Below, in pieces: positions 26,646 through 36,905 of a DNA stretch of 64,000 nucleotides; position 1 is the first letter of the stretch, and the number at the start of each line of letters is the position of its first letter. The DNA comes from Mesorhizobium sp. AR07 (GTDB lineage: Bacteria > Pseudomonadota > Alphaproteobacteria > Rhizobiales > Rhizobiaceae). The stretch lies in NCBI RefSeq assembly GCF_024746815.1, contig NZ_CP080525.1, forward strand, positions 1 through 64,000, read 5' to 3'. Under the pieces are notes generated by a model, which worked only from the letters and a program-made list of their open reading frames with translations, was not told where the DNA came from and did not search any database. A program made the translations under genes and the position numbers.

Positions 26646-26673
26646 AAACAATTTGTCGCCCGCAAGGCGATTT

Positions 26674-27108
26674 TCAGGGCTGCTGCCCGGCGTTTCCGCC
26701 GGGATCCAACAAGTCTTCGGCGACGGCAAACACCGAGCCGGCGAGCGGCAGCGCCGCCATTTCGCTGAGCGTATAGAAGGCGGCCGTTTCGGCATCGTCG
26801 CTGGCCACCGCCTCGCCGCCGGCATGGGCGGCGCCGAACACCGTCAGCCGGTAGTCGACCGGATGGCCGTCATCCCTGCCGTCGATGTGGATTTCCCGAA
26901 GCGGGCGAAAATCGGTGGCCTGCAAGCCGGTTTCTTCCAACAACTCGCGACGTACCGCATCCTCCAGGGTCTCGTCAGGTTCGACCTTTCCCCCTGGAAA
27001 GGCATAGAGCCCTTGCGAAGGCTGCCGCGCCCGCTTGACCAACAGCACGGTGTCGCCGCGCACGACGGCGACCGAGACTGCCGGAAGTATCTTGCGTGTC
27101 TCTTTCAT
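26674..27108 (-). CDS. NUDIX hydrolase
   Basis: 144-residue nucleoside diphosphate-X pyrophosphatase. The full Nudix box is present at about residues 34-56: GGKVEPDETLEDAVRRELLEETG. Substrate is not known; the position and length resemble MutT/ADP-ribose-type enzymes. The start at 27108 (MKETRKILPAVSV) is chosen as the natural beginning of the fold. Divergent from the SRAP gene 132 bases away. Confidence 0.9.
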   Translation of the reverse strand: MKETRKILPAVSVAVVRGDTVLLVKRARQPSQGLYAFPGGKVEPDETLEDAVRRELLEETGLQATDFRPLREIHIDGRDDGHPVDYRLTVFGAAHAGGEAVASDDAETAAFYTLSEMAALPLAGSVFAVAEDLLDPGGNAGQQP

Positions 27109-27240
27109 GGATTCTCGGTTCAGGCTCATTTGCAGGCAGGTCTGTTGTGGACCGCCCAGCATGCGGAAGCTTTAGCGGTTGCGCAACGCCGGTTCCATCG
27201 CCACTTTCAAACCGAACCATTCGAAGGGTGCCAGTCGACC

Positions 27241-28002
27241 ATGTGCGGACGTTTCGCCTTGACCGCAACGCCGGACCAGACCGCCGCCTTTCTTGGGCTG
27301 GCGGAACTGGAGGATTTCCCAGCACGCTTCAACATCGCGCCGACGCAGCCGATCCTGATGGCGACCGCCGGCGCTCCGCGGGCGCCCGGCTCCAATCTGC
27401 CGGACCGCCAGTCGATGCTGGTGCGCTGGGGGCTGATCCCGACCTGGGTGAAGGATACCAGGGAGTTTCCACTGCTGTTCAACGCGCGCTCTGAAGGCGC
27501 AGCCGAAAAGGCTTCGTTCAAAGCCGCCATGCGCCATCGTCGTGCTTTGGTGCCGGCGTCCGGCTTTTACGAGTGGCGGCAAACCGGCGGCAAGAAGGGG
27601 CAACCTTACTGGATACGGCCCCGGCATCGTGGGTTGGTTGCCTTTGCCGGCCTGATCGAGACCTATGCCGAGCCGGGCGGTTCGGAAATGGACACCGGCG
27701 CCATCCTGACCGTCAACGCCAATGCCGACATCGCGCATATCCACGACCGCATGCCGGTGGTGATCGATCCCGGGGACTTCGCCCGTTGGCTGGATTGCCG
27801 CGCGCTCGAGCCGCGCGATGTCGCCGACCTGTTGCGGCCGGCGCGGCTTGATTTCTTCGAGGCGATTCCGGTCTCCGACCTCGTCAACAAGGTCGCCAAC
27901 ACCGGATCGGAGATTCAGGAGAGGGGCGAGATCGGGCCGGAGCCCGAGAAGGCCAAGCGCCAGAAGCCCGGCGCGGACGACAGTCAGATGACGCTGTTTT
28001 AG
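27241..28002 (+). CDS. SOS response-associated peptidase (SRAP, YedK/HMCES-like)
   Basis: 253-residue SRAP-domain protein that forms a covalent link to abasic sites in single-stranded DNA through the N-terminal cysteine. The start MCGRFALTATP places Cys2 as the active residue after Met removal. Other motifs: PARFNIAPTQPI, LVRWGLIPTW, FNARSEGAAEK, ASGFYEWR and HDRMPVVI. The start at 27241 is certain because Cys2 must be exposed; a longer upstream frame is a shadow. A RIME-like palindrome begins at its stop codon. Confidence 0.95.
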   Translation: MCGRFALTATPDQTAAFLGLAELEDFPARFNIAPTQPILMATAGAPRAPGSNLPDRQSMLVRWGLIPTWVKDTREFPLLFNARSEGAAEKASFKAAMRHRRALVPASGFYEWRQTGGKKGQPYWIRPRHRGLVAFAGLIETYAEPGGSEMDTGAILTVNANADIAHIHDRMPVVIDPGDFARWLDCRALEPRDVADLLRPARLDFFEAIPVSDLVNKVANTGSEIQERGEIGPEPEKAKRQKPGADDSQMTLF

Positions 28003-28049
28003 AGCCTGATCCTGAAAAGTGGCCCCGGTTTTCGGGAAAGATCATGCTC
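28002..28049. repeat. RIME-like palindrome, copy 2
   Basis: GAGCCTGATC...GATCATGCTC with the shared core GAAAAGTG...CGGTTTTCG, beginning on the last base of the SRAP stop codon. Confidence 0.75.
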
Positions 28050-28129
28050 AAACAAAACGAAGCTGTTGTTATGAGGCGCGCATGTCAGCGCCATCATGTC
28101 CGGCGCCTTTGGTGCCGGCCGCGCACCAC

Positions 28130-28285
28130 TCAGGCAGCGCGAGGCGATACGATCTTCTGCGCCGGCTTTTTCTTCTTCGCGGTGTGGAGGAGGGCGGCGA
28201 CGATCGCGGCCGGGCCGATCGCGCGGTAGTGGTTGGCCAACGCCGGTTGCTTGGCGCGGTTTGATTCCTGCTTGCTTCGGAGCAT
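28130..28285 (-). CDS. Small conserved basic protein (51 residues)
   Basis: A 52-codon frame missed by length filters: MLRSKQESNRAKQPALANHY...RAIGPAAIVAALLHTAKKK...VSPRAA. It has a good ribosome binding site (GGGAAGAGAG) three bases before the ATG. It combines a basic N-terminus, a short Ala-rich helix (AIGPAAIVAALLH) and a lysine-rich tail, a composition that I recall from small hypothetical proteins of rhizobia. It has no signal peptide. Function unknown. The recall of homologues is from memory and unverified. Confidence 0.65.
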   Translation of the reverse strand: MLRSKQESNRAKQPALANHYRAIGPAAIVAALLHTAKKKKPAQKIVSPRAA

Positions 28286-28652
28286 GTCTCTCTTCCCAGG
28301 TAACGTTTTCGTGTCTGCGTTTGATGGCCGATTCTGACCAAATCGTGACGCCTGCTGAACTAGCCGACGAATGTCTCATGACTGTGCCGACATGTTTAAT
28401 AAAATGTTTCACCGCGTCTTTACCTGTGATCCAGCGACGTTTTTGCCGAAACTAGCGACTTGACGGCAACACCGGCCAAGGCGATAAAGCCGCCCATGAA
28501 AACGTCTTTCGCCATTTGTGGCATTTGCATTATTGGCTAGCCTCGCGCTGGTCCGGACGTTTTCGCCTCATCTTTCCCCAGATTGGACAAACGCCCCGGC
28601 CAGCAGGCTGGAGTCTGAATTGCGCCTCGGCGCGTGCCCGACTCCAGTCAAA
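28286..28652. other. Intergenic region between the small protein and cysS repeat
   Basis: No convincing gene seen. It contains an 8-base inverted repeat CTGGAGTC...GACTCCAG (28609-28648) that leads into the next RIME-like copy. Confidence 0.4.
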
Positions 28653-28716
28653 GCATGATCCCGAACCGAAGGTCCGCGAAGCGAAAGTAGGAACCGGTTT
28701 TCGGACCAGATCATGC
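28653..28716. repeat. RIME-like palindrome, copy 3
   Basis: GCATGATC...GATCATGC with the inner core AAAGTAGGAACCGGTTTT, ending 31 bases before the cysS start. An RNA copy would form a hairpin in the cysS leader. Confidence 0.75.
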
Positions 28717-28747
28717 TCGAACAAAGTAACGAACCGGGAAGGCACGA

Positions 28748-30184
28748 ATGTCTGACGCATCGCAGGGCTTGCGCCTCTACAACACGCTGACGCGGACGAA
28801 AGAGGATTTCGTCGCGATCGATCCGTTGAACGTGCGCATGTATGTCTGCGGTCCGACCGTCTACGACTTTGCCCATATCGGCAATGCGCGGCCGGTGATC
28901 GTCTTCGACGTGCTGTTCCGCCTGTTGCGCCATCTCTATGGTGAGACGCACGCCACCTATGTGCGCAACATCACCGACGTCGACGACAAGATCAACGCGC
29001 GCGCCCTGAGGGATTTCGGCGGCGAGATCGCCTCAGGCGCGCTTTCGCTCAACGAGGCGATCCGGCGGGTCACCGAAAAGACCGCCGACCAGTTCCATAG
29101 GGATGTTGCGGTTCTCGGCTGCCTGGAGCCGACGGTCGAGCCGCGCGCCACCGAATTCGTCGAGCCCCGCGCCGACGGCAAGGCCGACATGATCAGCTTG
29201 ATTCAAAGCCTGATCGAACGCGGTCATGCCTATGTTGCCGCTGGCGAAGTGCTGTTTGATACGGCGTCGATGCCGGATTATGGCCAGCTGTCGAAGCGCA
29301 ATCTCGACGAGCAGCAGGCCGGTGCCCGCATCGCCGTCGACGTGCACAAGAAAAGCCCGCAGGATTTCGTCCTGTGGAAGCTGTCGTCACCGGAGGAGCC
29401 GGGCTGGAATTCGCCCTGGGGCAGGGGCCGGCCGGGCTGGCACATCGAATGCTCGGCGATGTCGGCCGCCTATCTCGGCGAAGTCTTCGACATCCATGGC
29501 GGCGGCCTCGACCTCATCTTCCCGCACCATGAGAACGAGATCGCCCAGTCGCGTTGCGCCCACGGCACCGACGTTATGGCCAACATCTGGATGCACAACG
29601 GCTTCCTGCAGGTCGAGGGGCAGAAGATGTCGAAGAGCCTGGGTAATTTCTACTCGATCAACGAACTGCTGGAGACGGAGACCTTCGGCGGCCGCAAATG
29701 GCCGGGTGAGGTGCTGCGGCTGGCAATGCTGATGACGCATTATCGCGAGCCGATCGATTTTTCGGTGCGCAAGCTGGAGGAGGCAGAGAACATGCTGCGC
29801 AAATGGAAACGCGCGGCGGACCTGGCGCCGGCGGCGGTGGGGCGGTTGCCCGGTGAGGTCATCGGTGCGTTGTCGGACGATCTCGCGACCTACGCTGCCT
29901 TCCAGGTCCTGACGCAGCTGGCCGGCGAGGCCGCGGACGGCAACGAGGCGGCCGCTGCGCTGAAGGCATCGCTGCTGTTTCTTGGCTTCGATGTCGCGTC
30001 GGCCGAAATCGATGAAGGTGGCGTTGCCAAGGCGATCGCCAATCGCCTCGCGCTCATCGCCGCGAAGAACTGGACCGAGGCCGACCGTATCCGCGACGAC
30101 CTTTTGGCACAAGGTGTACAGTTGAAGGACGGCAAGGATCCCGTCACCGGCGAACGTGTGACGACCTGGGAGGTGAAGCGGTGA
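28748..30184 (+). CDS. cysS: Cysteinyl-tRNA synthetase
   Basis: Class I aminoacyl-tRNA synthetase that charges tRNA-Cys, 478 residues. The HIGH-type motif is AHIGNARP (about residues 41-48), preceded by the zinc-binding cysteine in YVCGPTVYD; further zinc ligands lie in HIECSAM and the [13 protein letters not shown] region; KMSKS is in [10 protein letters not shown]. The C-terminal tRNA-binding part ends normally ([19 protein letters not shown]...TTWEVKR). A palindromic element starts 14 bases after the stop. Confidence 0.97.
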   Translation: MSDASQGLRLYNTLTRTKEDFVAIDPLNVRMYVCGPTVYDFAHIGNARPVIVFDVLFRLLRHLYGETHATYVRNITDVDDKINARALRDFGGEIASGALSLNEAIRRVTEKTADQFHRDVAVLGCLEPTVEPRATEFVEPRADGKADMISLIQSLIERGHAYVAAGEVLFDTASMPDYGQLSKRNLDEQQAGARIAVDVHKKSPQDFVLWKLSSPEEPGWNSPWGRGRPGWHIECSAMSAAYLGEVFDIHGGGLDLIFPHHENEIAQSRCAHGTDVMANIWMHNGFLQVEGQKMSKSLGNFYSINELLETETFGGRKWPGEVLRLAMLMTHYREPIDFSVRKLEEAENMLRKWKRAADLAPAAVGRLPGEVIGALSDDLATYAAFQVLTQLAGEAADGNEAAAALKASLLFLGFDVASAEIDEGGVAKAIANRLALIAAKNWTEADRIRDDLLAQGVQLKDGKDPVTGERVTTWEVKR

Positions 30185-30198
30185 GGGCGGCGCGAAAC

Positions 30199-30354
30199 AC
30201 CCCCCTCTGTCCTGCCGGACATCTCCCCCTCAAGGGGGGAGATTGGACGTCACTTCGGCTTTCGCCAATTGTCAACGTTGATAGTTGGGCACCTCCGGTG
30301 AGGTTGCCGATCTCCCCCCTTGAGGGGGAGATGCCCGGCAGGGCAGAGGGGGGC
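30199..30354. repeat. Long inverted-repeat element, copy 2
   Basis: Outer arms CCCCCCTCTGTCCTGCCGGAC and its near-complement GCCGGCAGGGCAGAGGGGGG; inner hairpins around CTCCCCCTCAAGGGGGGAG. The central part (TTTCGCCAATTGTCAACGTTG) resembles that of copies 3 and 10. Confidence 0.9.
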
Positions 30355-30362
30355 GAACCGCG

Positions 30363-30770
30363 ATGACGCATTATCCAGTGCCCGCCAACAACCGCAGCAA
30401 TGCGCGCAAGATGCGCAAAGCTATGACCGATGCCGAACTGAAACTCTGGAATGAGATTCGCGCACATCGGCTCATGGGGCTGGCGTTTCGACGCCAAATG
30501 CCGATAGCCGACTACATCGTCGATTTTGCCTGCTCCAGCAAGAAGCTGATCGTCGAGTTGGATGGTTCTCAGCATGCTCAGGCTGAAGCTTCGGCATCCG
30601 ACGCCATGAGAACTGCCAAGCTCGAAGCGCTTGGCTGGACCATCCTGCGCTTCTGGAACGACGACGTCATTCGCGATATCGACAATGTCTGCCAGCACAT
30701 CGTGATCGTGGGCGGTTCGGCTGATGCGGTGATGCTGGCGCGTGAACCAGCAAGGGAGGCAGTTCAATGA
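30363..30770 (+). CDS. DUF559 protein, Vsr-like endonuclease fold
   Basis: 135-residue protein of the DUF559 family, which has the PD-(D/E)xK/Vsr-like nuclease fold. Typical segments: ARKMRKAMTDAELKLWNEIRAHRLMGLAFRRQMPIADYIVDFACSSKKLIVELDGSQHA (catalytic D...E-x-D region) and GWTILRFWNDDVIRDIDNV. Biological role in bacteria is not established. It begins nine bases after a long palindromic element and overlaps the VOC gene by four bases, so it sits at the head of the 30.4-33.1 kb gene run. Confidence 0.88.
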   Translation: MTHYPVPANNRSNARKMRKAMTDAELKLWNEIRAHRLMGLAFRRQMPIADYIVDFACSSKKLIVELDGSQHAQAEASASDAMRTAKLEALGWTILRFWNDDVIRDIDNVCQHIVIVGGSADAVMLAREPAREAVQ

Positions 30771-31153
30771 TCGACCATCTCGGCATTACTGTTGCCGATT
30801 TCGACGCTTCGAAGGCTTTCTACGACAAGGCGATGGCGCCGCTTGGCGCGGCGCTGCTTTACATGGTGCCGCAGGAGTATACCGGCGGCGTCAAGGTTGG
30901 CGGTTACGGACGCGAGCGGCCGGTGTTCTGGCTGAGTTCCGGCAAGGACAAGCCGAAAGACCACCAGCACGTCGCCTTCACCGCGCGCAGCCGCGCCGAG
31001 GTCGATGCCTTCCATGCCGCCGCGCTTGCGGCCGGCGGCAAGGACAATGGCGGGCCGGGCCTGCGCCCGCACTATCACCCGAATTATTATGGCGCCTTCG
31101 TCTTCGATCCCGACGGCAACAATGTCGAGGCCGTTTGCCATGCCGCGGAGTGA
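30767..31153 (+). CDS. VOC-family (glyoxalase-like) protein
   Basis: 128-residue vicinal-oxygen-chelate protein with paired beta-alpha-beta units (MIDHLGITVADFDASKAFYDKAMAPLG ... HYHPNYYGAFVFDPDGNNVEAVCH). The metal-ligand positions His4, His about 68 and Glu near the C-terminus are in place. Substrate unknown. It overlaps the DUF559 gene by four bases and is six bases ahead of the first GFA gene. Confidence 0.88.
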   Translation: MIDHLGITVADFDASKAFYDKAMAPLGAALLYMVPQEYTGGVKVGGYGRERPVFWLSSGKDKPKDHQHVAFTARSRAEVDAFHAAALAAGGKDNGGPGLRPHYHPNYYGAFVFDPDGNNVEAVCHAAE

Positions 31154-31159
31154 CCGGCG

Positions 31160-31647
31160 ATGAGCCTCGACAACCGGCCGATCTACACCGGCGGCTGCCA
31201 GTGCGGCGCGGTGCGCTTTCGCGTCGAGGGCGCGCTCGGCGACGCGTCGATCTGCCATTGCCGCATGTGCCAGAAGGCGTTCGGCTCGTTTTATGCGCCA
31301 TTGGTGTCCGTGGGCGACGCCAGGCTCGAGTGGACGCGTGGCGAGCCGAAATATTTCCGCTCGTCAAACCATGTCGATCGTGGCTTCTGCCCGCATTGCG
31401 GCACGCCGCTGACCTTCACCGCGCCCGATGGCGTCGGCCTGGCCATCGGCGCGTTCGACAATCCGGCTGAAATCGTGCCGATGGTCCAGTGGGGCATCGA
31501 GGCAAAACTGCCCTATGTCGATACGATCCCGCAATTGCCGGGCGAGGACACGATGGCCGACATGTCGTTCGCTTCCTATCTGGCCGATCTCGTCTCCTAC
31601 CAGCACCCGGACCACGACACCGAACAATGGCCGCCAGAGGAAAAATC

Positions 31648-31651
<4 letters not shown>
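31160..31651 (+). CDS. GFA-family zinc protein (first copy)
   Basis: 163-residue member of the GFA (glutathione-dependent formaldehyde-activating enzyme-like, CENP-V) family. Zinc-binding cysteines are visible in GGCQCGAVRF, ICHCRMCQKAFGSFYAP and GFCPHCGTPLTF. Most members of this family are not proven formaldehyde enzymes; treat the function as unknown. Its stop overlaps the next GFA gene by four bases, and the two are tandem paralogues. Confidence 0.9.
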
Positions 31652-33080
<1,429 letters not shown>

Positions 33081-33100
33081 TCGATGCTCGGCGATCCTTC

Positions 33101-33259
33101 CCACCCCCCTCTGCCCTGCCGGGCATCTCCCCCGCAAGGGGGGAGATTGGCCGTCATTACCGTTTTCGCCAATCTGCGACGCTGCAAGAAAGGCTACTTC
33201 GCAGAAGCTGCCGATCTCCCCCCTTGCGGGGGAGATGTCCGGCAGGACAGAGGGGGGTG
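33101..33259. repeat. Long inverted-repeat element, copy 3
   Basis: Arms CCACCCCCCTCTGCCCTGCC and GGCAGGACAGAGGGGGGTG, with inner stems CTCCCCCGCAAGGGGGGAG and CTCCCCCCTTGCGGGGGAG. It ends 19 bases before the cimA start and would precede it in the mRNA. Confidence 0.9.
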
Positions 33260-33277
33260 CTCAAGCACCTTGCTTTC

Positions 33278-34894
33278 ATGAAAAAGGAAAGACTGTTCCT
33301 CTTCGACACCACCTTGCGCGATGGCCAGCAGACGCCGGGCATCGACTTTTCCGTCGAGGACAAGATCGCCATCGCAAAATTGCTCGACGCTTTCGGCCTC
33401 GACTATGTCGAGGGCGGCTACCCCGGCGCCAACCCGACCGACACCGCCTTCTTCCAGGAGAAGCGCACGGCGCGCGCCAAATTCGTGGCCTTCGGCATGA
33501 CCAAGCGGGCAGGGGTGTCGGCGTCCAACGATCCTGGGCTTGCGGCACTGGTGCAGTCGAAATCGGACGCCATCTGCTTCGTCGCCAAGAGCTGGGACTA
33601 TCATGTCCGCGTCGCGCTCGGTTGCACCAACGAGGAAAACCTCGAATCCATCAAGGCCTCCGTCGAGGCGGCGATCGCCGCCGGCAAGGAGGCGATGGTC
33701 GACTGCGAGCATTTCTTCGACGGGTTCAAGGCCAATCCCGACTATGCGCTGGCCTGCGCCAGGACCGCCTATGATGCGGGCGCGCGCTGGGTGGTGCTGT
33801 GCGACACCAATGGCGGAACGCAGCCATCGGAAGTCCGCGCCATCGTCGAGAGCGTCATCGCCTCCGGTATTGCCGGCAACAATCTCGGCATCCATGCCCA
33901 TGACGACACCGGCCAGGCGGTCGCCAATTCGCTGGCCGCGGTCGAGGCCGGCGTGCGCCAGATCCAGGGCACGCTCAACGGCATCGGCGAGCGCTGCGGC
34001 AACGCCAATCTGATCTCGATCGTGCCGACACTGGCGCTGAAGCCGGCTTTCTCGACACGCTTTATGACAGGTATTTCGGCGGAGGCTCTCACCGGCGTCT
34101 CCAGGCTGTCCCGCGCCTTCGATGAACTCTTGAACCGCGCGCCGGAAGCACAGGCGCCCTATGTCGGCGCCTCGGCCTTCGCCACCAAGGCCGGCATCCA
34201 TGCCTCCGCGCTGGCCAAGGAGCCGGCGACCTATGAGCATGTGCCCCCGGAAACGGTCGGCAATCGCCGCCGCGTCATGGTCTCGGACCAGGGCGGCAAG
34301 GCCAATTTCCTCGCCGAGCTGAAGCGGCGCGGCATCGATGTGCCCAAGGACGACCACCGGCTCGATGCGCTGATTGCCGTGGTCAAGGAACGCGAGGCCG
34401 AGGGCTATGCTTATGAAGGGGCCGATGCCAGTTTCGAGCTGTTGGCGCGCAAGATGCTGCACGGCCTGCCGGAATTCTTCAACGTGACCTCGTTCCGCTG
34501 CATGGTCGAGCGCCGCTTCGACGCCAACGGCCAATTGAAGACGGTGTCCGAAGCGATCGTGAAAGTGCTGGTCGACGGCGAGGAGAAGATGTCGGTGGCC
34601 GAGGGGCATGGCCCGGTCAACGCACTCGACATCGCGCTGCGCAAGGATCTCGGCAAATTCCAGGGCGAGATCGCCGACATGGAGCTTGCCGACTTCAAGG
34701 TGCGTATCCTCAATGGCGGCACCGAGGCGATCACCCGCGTTCTGATCGAATCGCATGACGGCACCGGTGCGCGCTGGTGGACGGTCGGCGTGTCCGAAAA
34801 CATCATCGACGCCTCGTTCCAGGCGCTGATGGATTCCATCGTCTACAAGCTGATGAAGAACCGCGAGATGGCTGGCCTGGTCGCGGCGGAGTGA
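33278..34894 (+). CDS. cimA: (R)-citramalate synthase
   Basis: Condenses pyruvate with acetyl-CoA to citramalate, a route to 2-oxobutyrate and isoleucine without threonine. The 538-residue product begins with the HMGL/isopropylmalate synthase signature LFDTTLRDGQQTPGIDF, carries the metal-site HAHDDTGQAVANSLAAVEAGVRQIQGTLNGIGERCGN and ends with a LeuA-type allosteric domain (from about residue 410). The length and motif variants (TTLRDGQQTPG rather than TTLRDGEQSPG) fit the CimA group (TIGR00977) rather than LeuA. Start at ATG 33278. Confidence 0.92.
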   Translation: MKKERLFLFDTTLRDGQQTPGIDFSVEDKIAIAKLLDAFGLDYVEGGYPGANPTDTAFFQEKRTARAKFVAFGMTKRAGVSASNDPGLAALVQSKSDAICFVAKSWDYHVRVALGCTNEENLESIKASVEAAIAAGKEAMVDCEHFFDGFKANPDYALACARTAYDAGARWVVLCDTNGGTQPSEVRAIVESVIASGIAGNNLGIHAHDDTGQAVANSLAAVEAGVRQIQGTLNGIGERCGNANLISIVPTLALKPAFSTRFMTGISAEALTGVSRLSRAFDELLNRAPEAQAPYVGASAFATKAGIHASALAKEPATYEHVPPETVGNRRRVMVSDQGGKANFLAELKRRGIDVPKDDHRLDALIAVVKEREAEGYAYEGADASFELLARKMLHGLPEFFNVTSFRCMVERRFDANGQLKTVSEAIVKVLVDGEEKMSVAEGHGPVNALDIALRKDLGKFQGEIADMELADFKVRILNGGTEAITRVLIESHDGTGARWWTVGVSENIIDASFQALMDSIVYKLMKNREMAGLVAAE

Positions 34895-34900
34895 TGCTTG

Positions 34901-35135
34901 GGTTCCTCGCCCCTGCGGAGCGGGGGAGAGGTGGCCCGGCGTAGCCGGGACGGAGAGGGGAACGACATTCGCGAAGCCAGAGCCCGGTGAAGAACAGGGC
35001 GCGAGACTGGCCATGATATGAAGTCCAATTGAGGTTGTTGAACAGCGAGTTCCCAGCCGTCCCGAAGTCCCGAAGACCCCTCTCCGTCCCGGCTTTGCCG
35101 GGCCACCTCTCCCCACTTCCGTGGGGCGAGGAACC
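34901..35135. repeat. Long inverted-repeat element, copy 4 (variant arms)
   Basis: Arms GGTTCCTCGCCCCTGCGGAG...GAGAGGTGGCCCGGC and GCCGGGCCACCTCTCCCC...GGGGCGAGGAACC, spanning 235 bases. The arm sequence differs from copies 2, 3, 9 and 10, but the architecture is the same. The remaining bases to 35259 show no gene. Confidence 0.85.
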
Positions 35136-35259
35136 GAGCTCTGCGAAGGCGGTTGCCGAGTAGAGCCGCCAGGGCCCCTTGAACCATCAGCGAAAGTCCA
35201 TTGATCCATCAGAAGTTTGCGATGGTCTTGGCAAGGTGGCTGGGCCATAGCGTTGGCCC

Positions 35260-36177
35260 ATGGCCACTGACGCACTTACCCTGGACGCCGATTCAAAGGC
35301 CCGTCGCGGCTTCCTGCTGGCACTGGGCGCCTATCTCCTGTGGGGGCTGCTGCCCTTCTACATGAAGGCGGTCGCGCATTTGCCGCTCGCCGAAGTCATT
35401 GCTCATCGCATCGTCTGGTCGGTGCCGATCGCCGCGGCGGTTCTGGTCTGGGCCGGCCGCACGGCGGATTTCAAGGCCGCACTTCGCTCGCCCCGCACCA
35501 TCGCCATGGCCGCGCTGACGGCGGCGCTGATCTCGGTCAACTGGGGCATCTATGTCTGGGCGATCGCGGTCGACCGCACCGTCGAGACCGCGCTCGGCTA
35601 CTACATCAACCCGCTGGTCAGCGTCGTCGTTGGCGCGCTGCTGCTTGGCGAGCGTCTCGACCGGCTGCAGATCGCGGCGGTGGTGCTGGCGGCGGTCGCC
35701 GTCGCGGTGCTGACCATCGAGGGCGGCAAGCTGCCCTGGGTGTCCCTGGCCCTGGCGTTTTCCTTTGCCGCCTATGGTTTCTTCCGCAAGACACTGCCGA
35801 TTGGCCCGAGCCAGGGTTTTTTGCTCGAAGTGCTTTTGCTGTCGGTACCGGCCCTAGGCTACATCGCCTACCTGATCGCGACCGGGCAGGACCATATCGT
35901 CTCCGGCAATGCCACCGACACGGCGTTGCTGATCGGCTGCGGACCGGTCACATCGATACCGCTGCTGCTGTTCGCCTTCGGTGCCAAGCTGCTGCGCCTC
36001 TCGACCATCGGCATCATGCAATATATCGCGCCGACCATGGTGTTCCTGATCGCCGTCCTGATCTTCAACGAGCCTTTCGGCACCACCCAGGCCGTCGCCT
36101 TCGCCTTGATCTGGGTTGCATTGGCGATCTATTCCTGGTCGATGCTGACGAGCGCGCGCAAGGCTTCCGTCCGATAA
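35260..36177 (+). CDS. rarD: EamA-family transporter RarD
   Basis: Ten-helix inner-membrane permease of the drug/metabolite transporter superfamily, 305 residues, RarD subgroup (chloramphenicol-sensitivity type). Diagnostic N-terminal part GAYLLWGLLPFYMKAVAHLPLAEVIAHRIVWSVP and the EamA repeat WGIYVWAIAVDRTVETALGYYINPLVSVVVGALLLGERL. Substrate unknown. The GST gene follows after nine bases. Confidence 0.9.
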   Translation: MATDALTLDADSKARRGFLLALGAYLLWGLLPFYMKAVAHLPLAEVIAHRIVWSVPIAAAVLVWAGRTADFKAALRSPRTIAMAALTAALISVNWGIYVWAIAVDRTVETALGYYINPLVSVVVGALLLGERLDRLQIAAVVLAAVAVAVLTIEGGKLPWVSLALAFSFAAYGFFRKTLPIGPSQGFLLEVLLLSVPALGYIAYLIATGQDHIVSGNATDTALLIGCGPVTSIPLLLFAFGAKLLRLSTIGIMQYIAPTMVFLIAVLIFNEPFGTTQAVAFALIWVALAIYSWSMLTSARKASVR

Positions 36178-36186
36178 GGAACTTCG

Positions 36187-36888
36187 ATGTACCTGCTCCA
36201 CATTGGCAACAAGAACTATTCCTCATGGTCGCTGCGGCCGTGGGTCCTCATGCGCGAACTGGACATTCCGTTCGAGGAGCGGCTGACGCCATTTCCGACC
36301 GGATCGAGTTGGGATCTCTACCGACCGTTCTCACCCAGCGGCCGGGTGCCCTGCTTGATAGACAACAGCCTGATCGACGATGGCTGGGCGGTCTGGGATT
36401 CGCTCGCCATTGTCGAATATCTGGCCGAACGCCACCATGGCGTGTGGCCTGCCGAGGCCAAGGCGCGTGCCTGGGCGCGCTCGGCGGCTGCCGAAATGCA
36501 CTCGAGCTACACGGCGCTGCGCGGCGCATGCCCGATGAATTGCGGCGTGCGGATAAAGCCGTCCCCGATGTCCGATGCGCTGAAGCAGGATCTCTTCCGC
36601 CTCGGCGATCTGTGGAACGATGGCCTTGCTCGTTTCGGCGGACCGTTTCTCGCCGGCGCTCATTTTACGGCCGTCGACGCCTTCTTTGCCCCGGTGGCGT
36701 TTCGGGTCCAGTCCTATGGGCTCTCCTTCGAGGGAGCGGCTGCCGGCTATCCGGCACGGCTGCTTGCCTTGCCGGCGATGCGCGAATGGTACGCTGCAGG
36801 CCTTGCCGAGACGTGGCGCGAGCCCGACCACGAAGCGGAAGTCCTTGCCGCCGGCACCCTTGTCGAAGATCTTCGCGCTTCGGCGTAG
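36187..36888 (+). CDS. Glutathione S-transferase family protein
   Basis: 233-residue cytosolic GST with an N-terminal thioredoxin-like domain (YLLHIGNKNYSSWSLRPWVLMRELDIPFEE; catalytic serine in the SSWSLRP segment), the glutathione-binding SGRVPCLID...DSLAIVEYLAER region, and an all-helical C-terminal domain. Role probably in detoxification or glutathione exchange; substrate not known. Nine bases behind rarD, probably co-transcribed. Confidence 0.9.
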   Translation: MYLLHIGNKNYSSWSLRPWVLMRELDIPFEERLTPFPTGSSWDLYRPFSPSGRVPCLIDNSLIDDGWAVWDSLAIVEYLAERHHGVWPAEAKARAWARSAAAEMHSSYTALRGACPMNCGVRIKPSPMSDALKQDLFRLGDLWNDGLARFGGPFLAGAHFTAVDAFFAPVAFRVQSYGLSFEGAAAGYPARLLALPAMREWYAAGLAETWREPDHEAEVLAAGTLVEDLRASA

Positions 36889-36905
36889 AAATCGCTGGGC
36901 TGCTG

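Noticed and set aside
33194..35275. Minus-strand open frame of 693 codons opposite cimA
   Set aside because: It is antisense to a clear cimA and its composition (His/Asp/Arg-rich, no domain) is that of a high-GC shadow frame.
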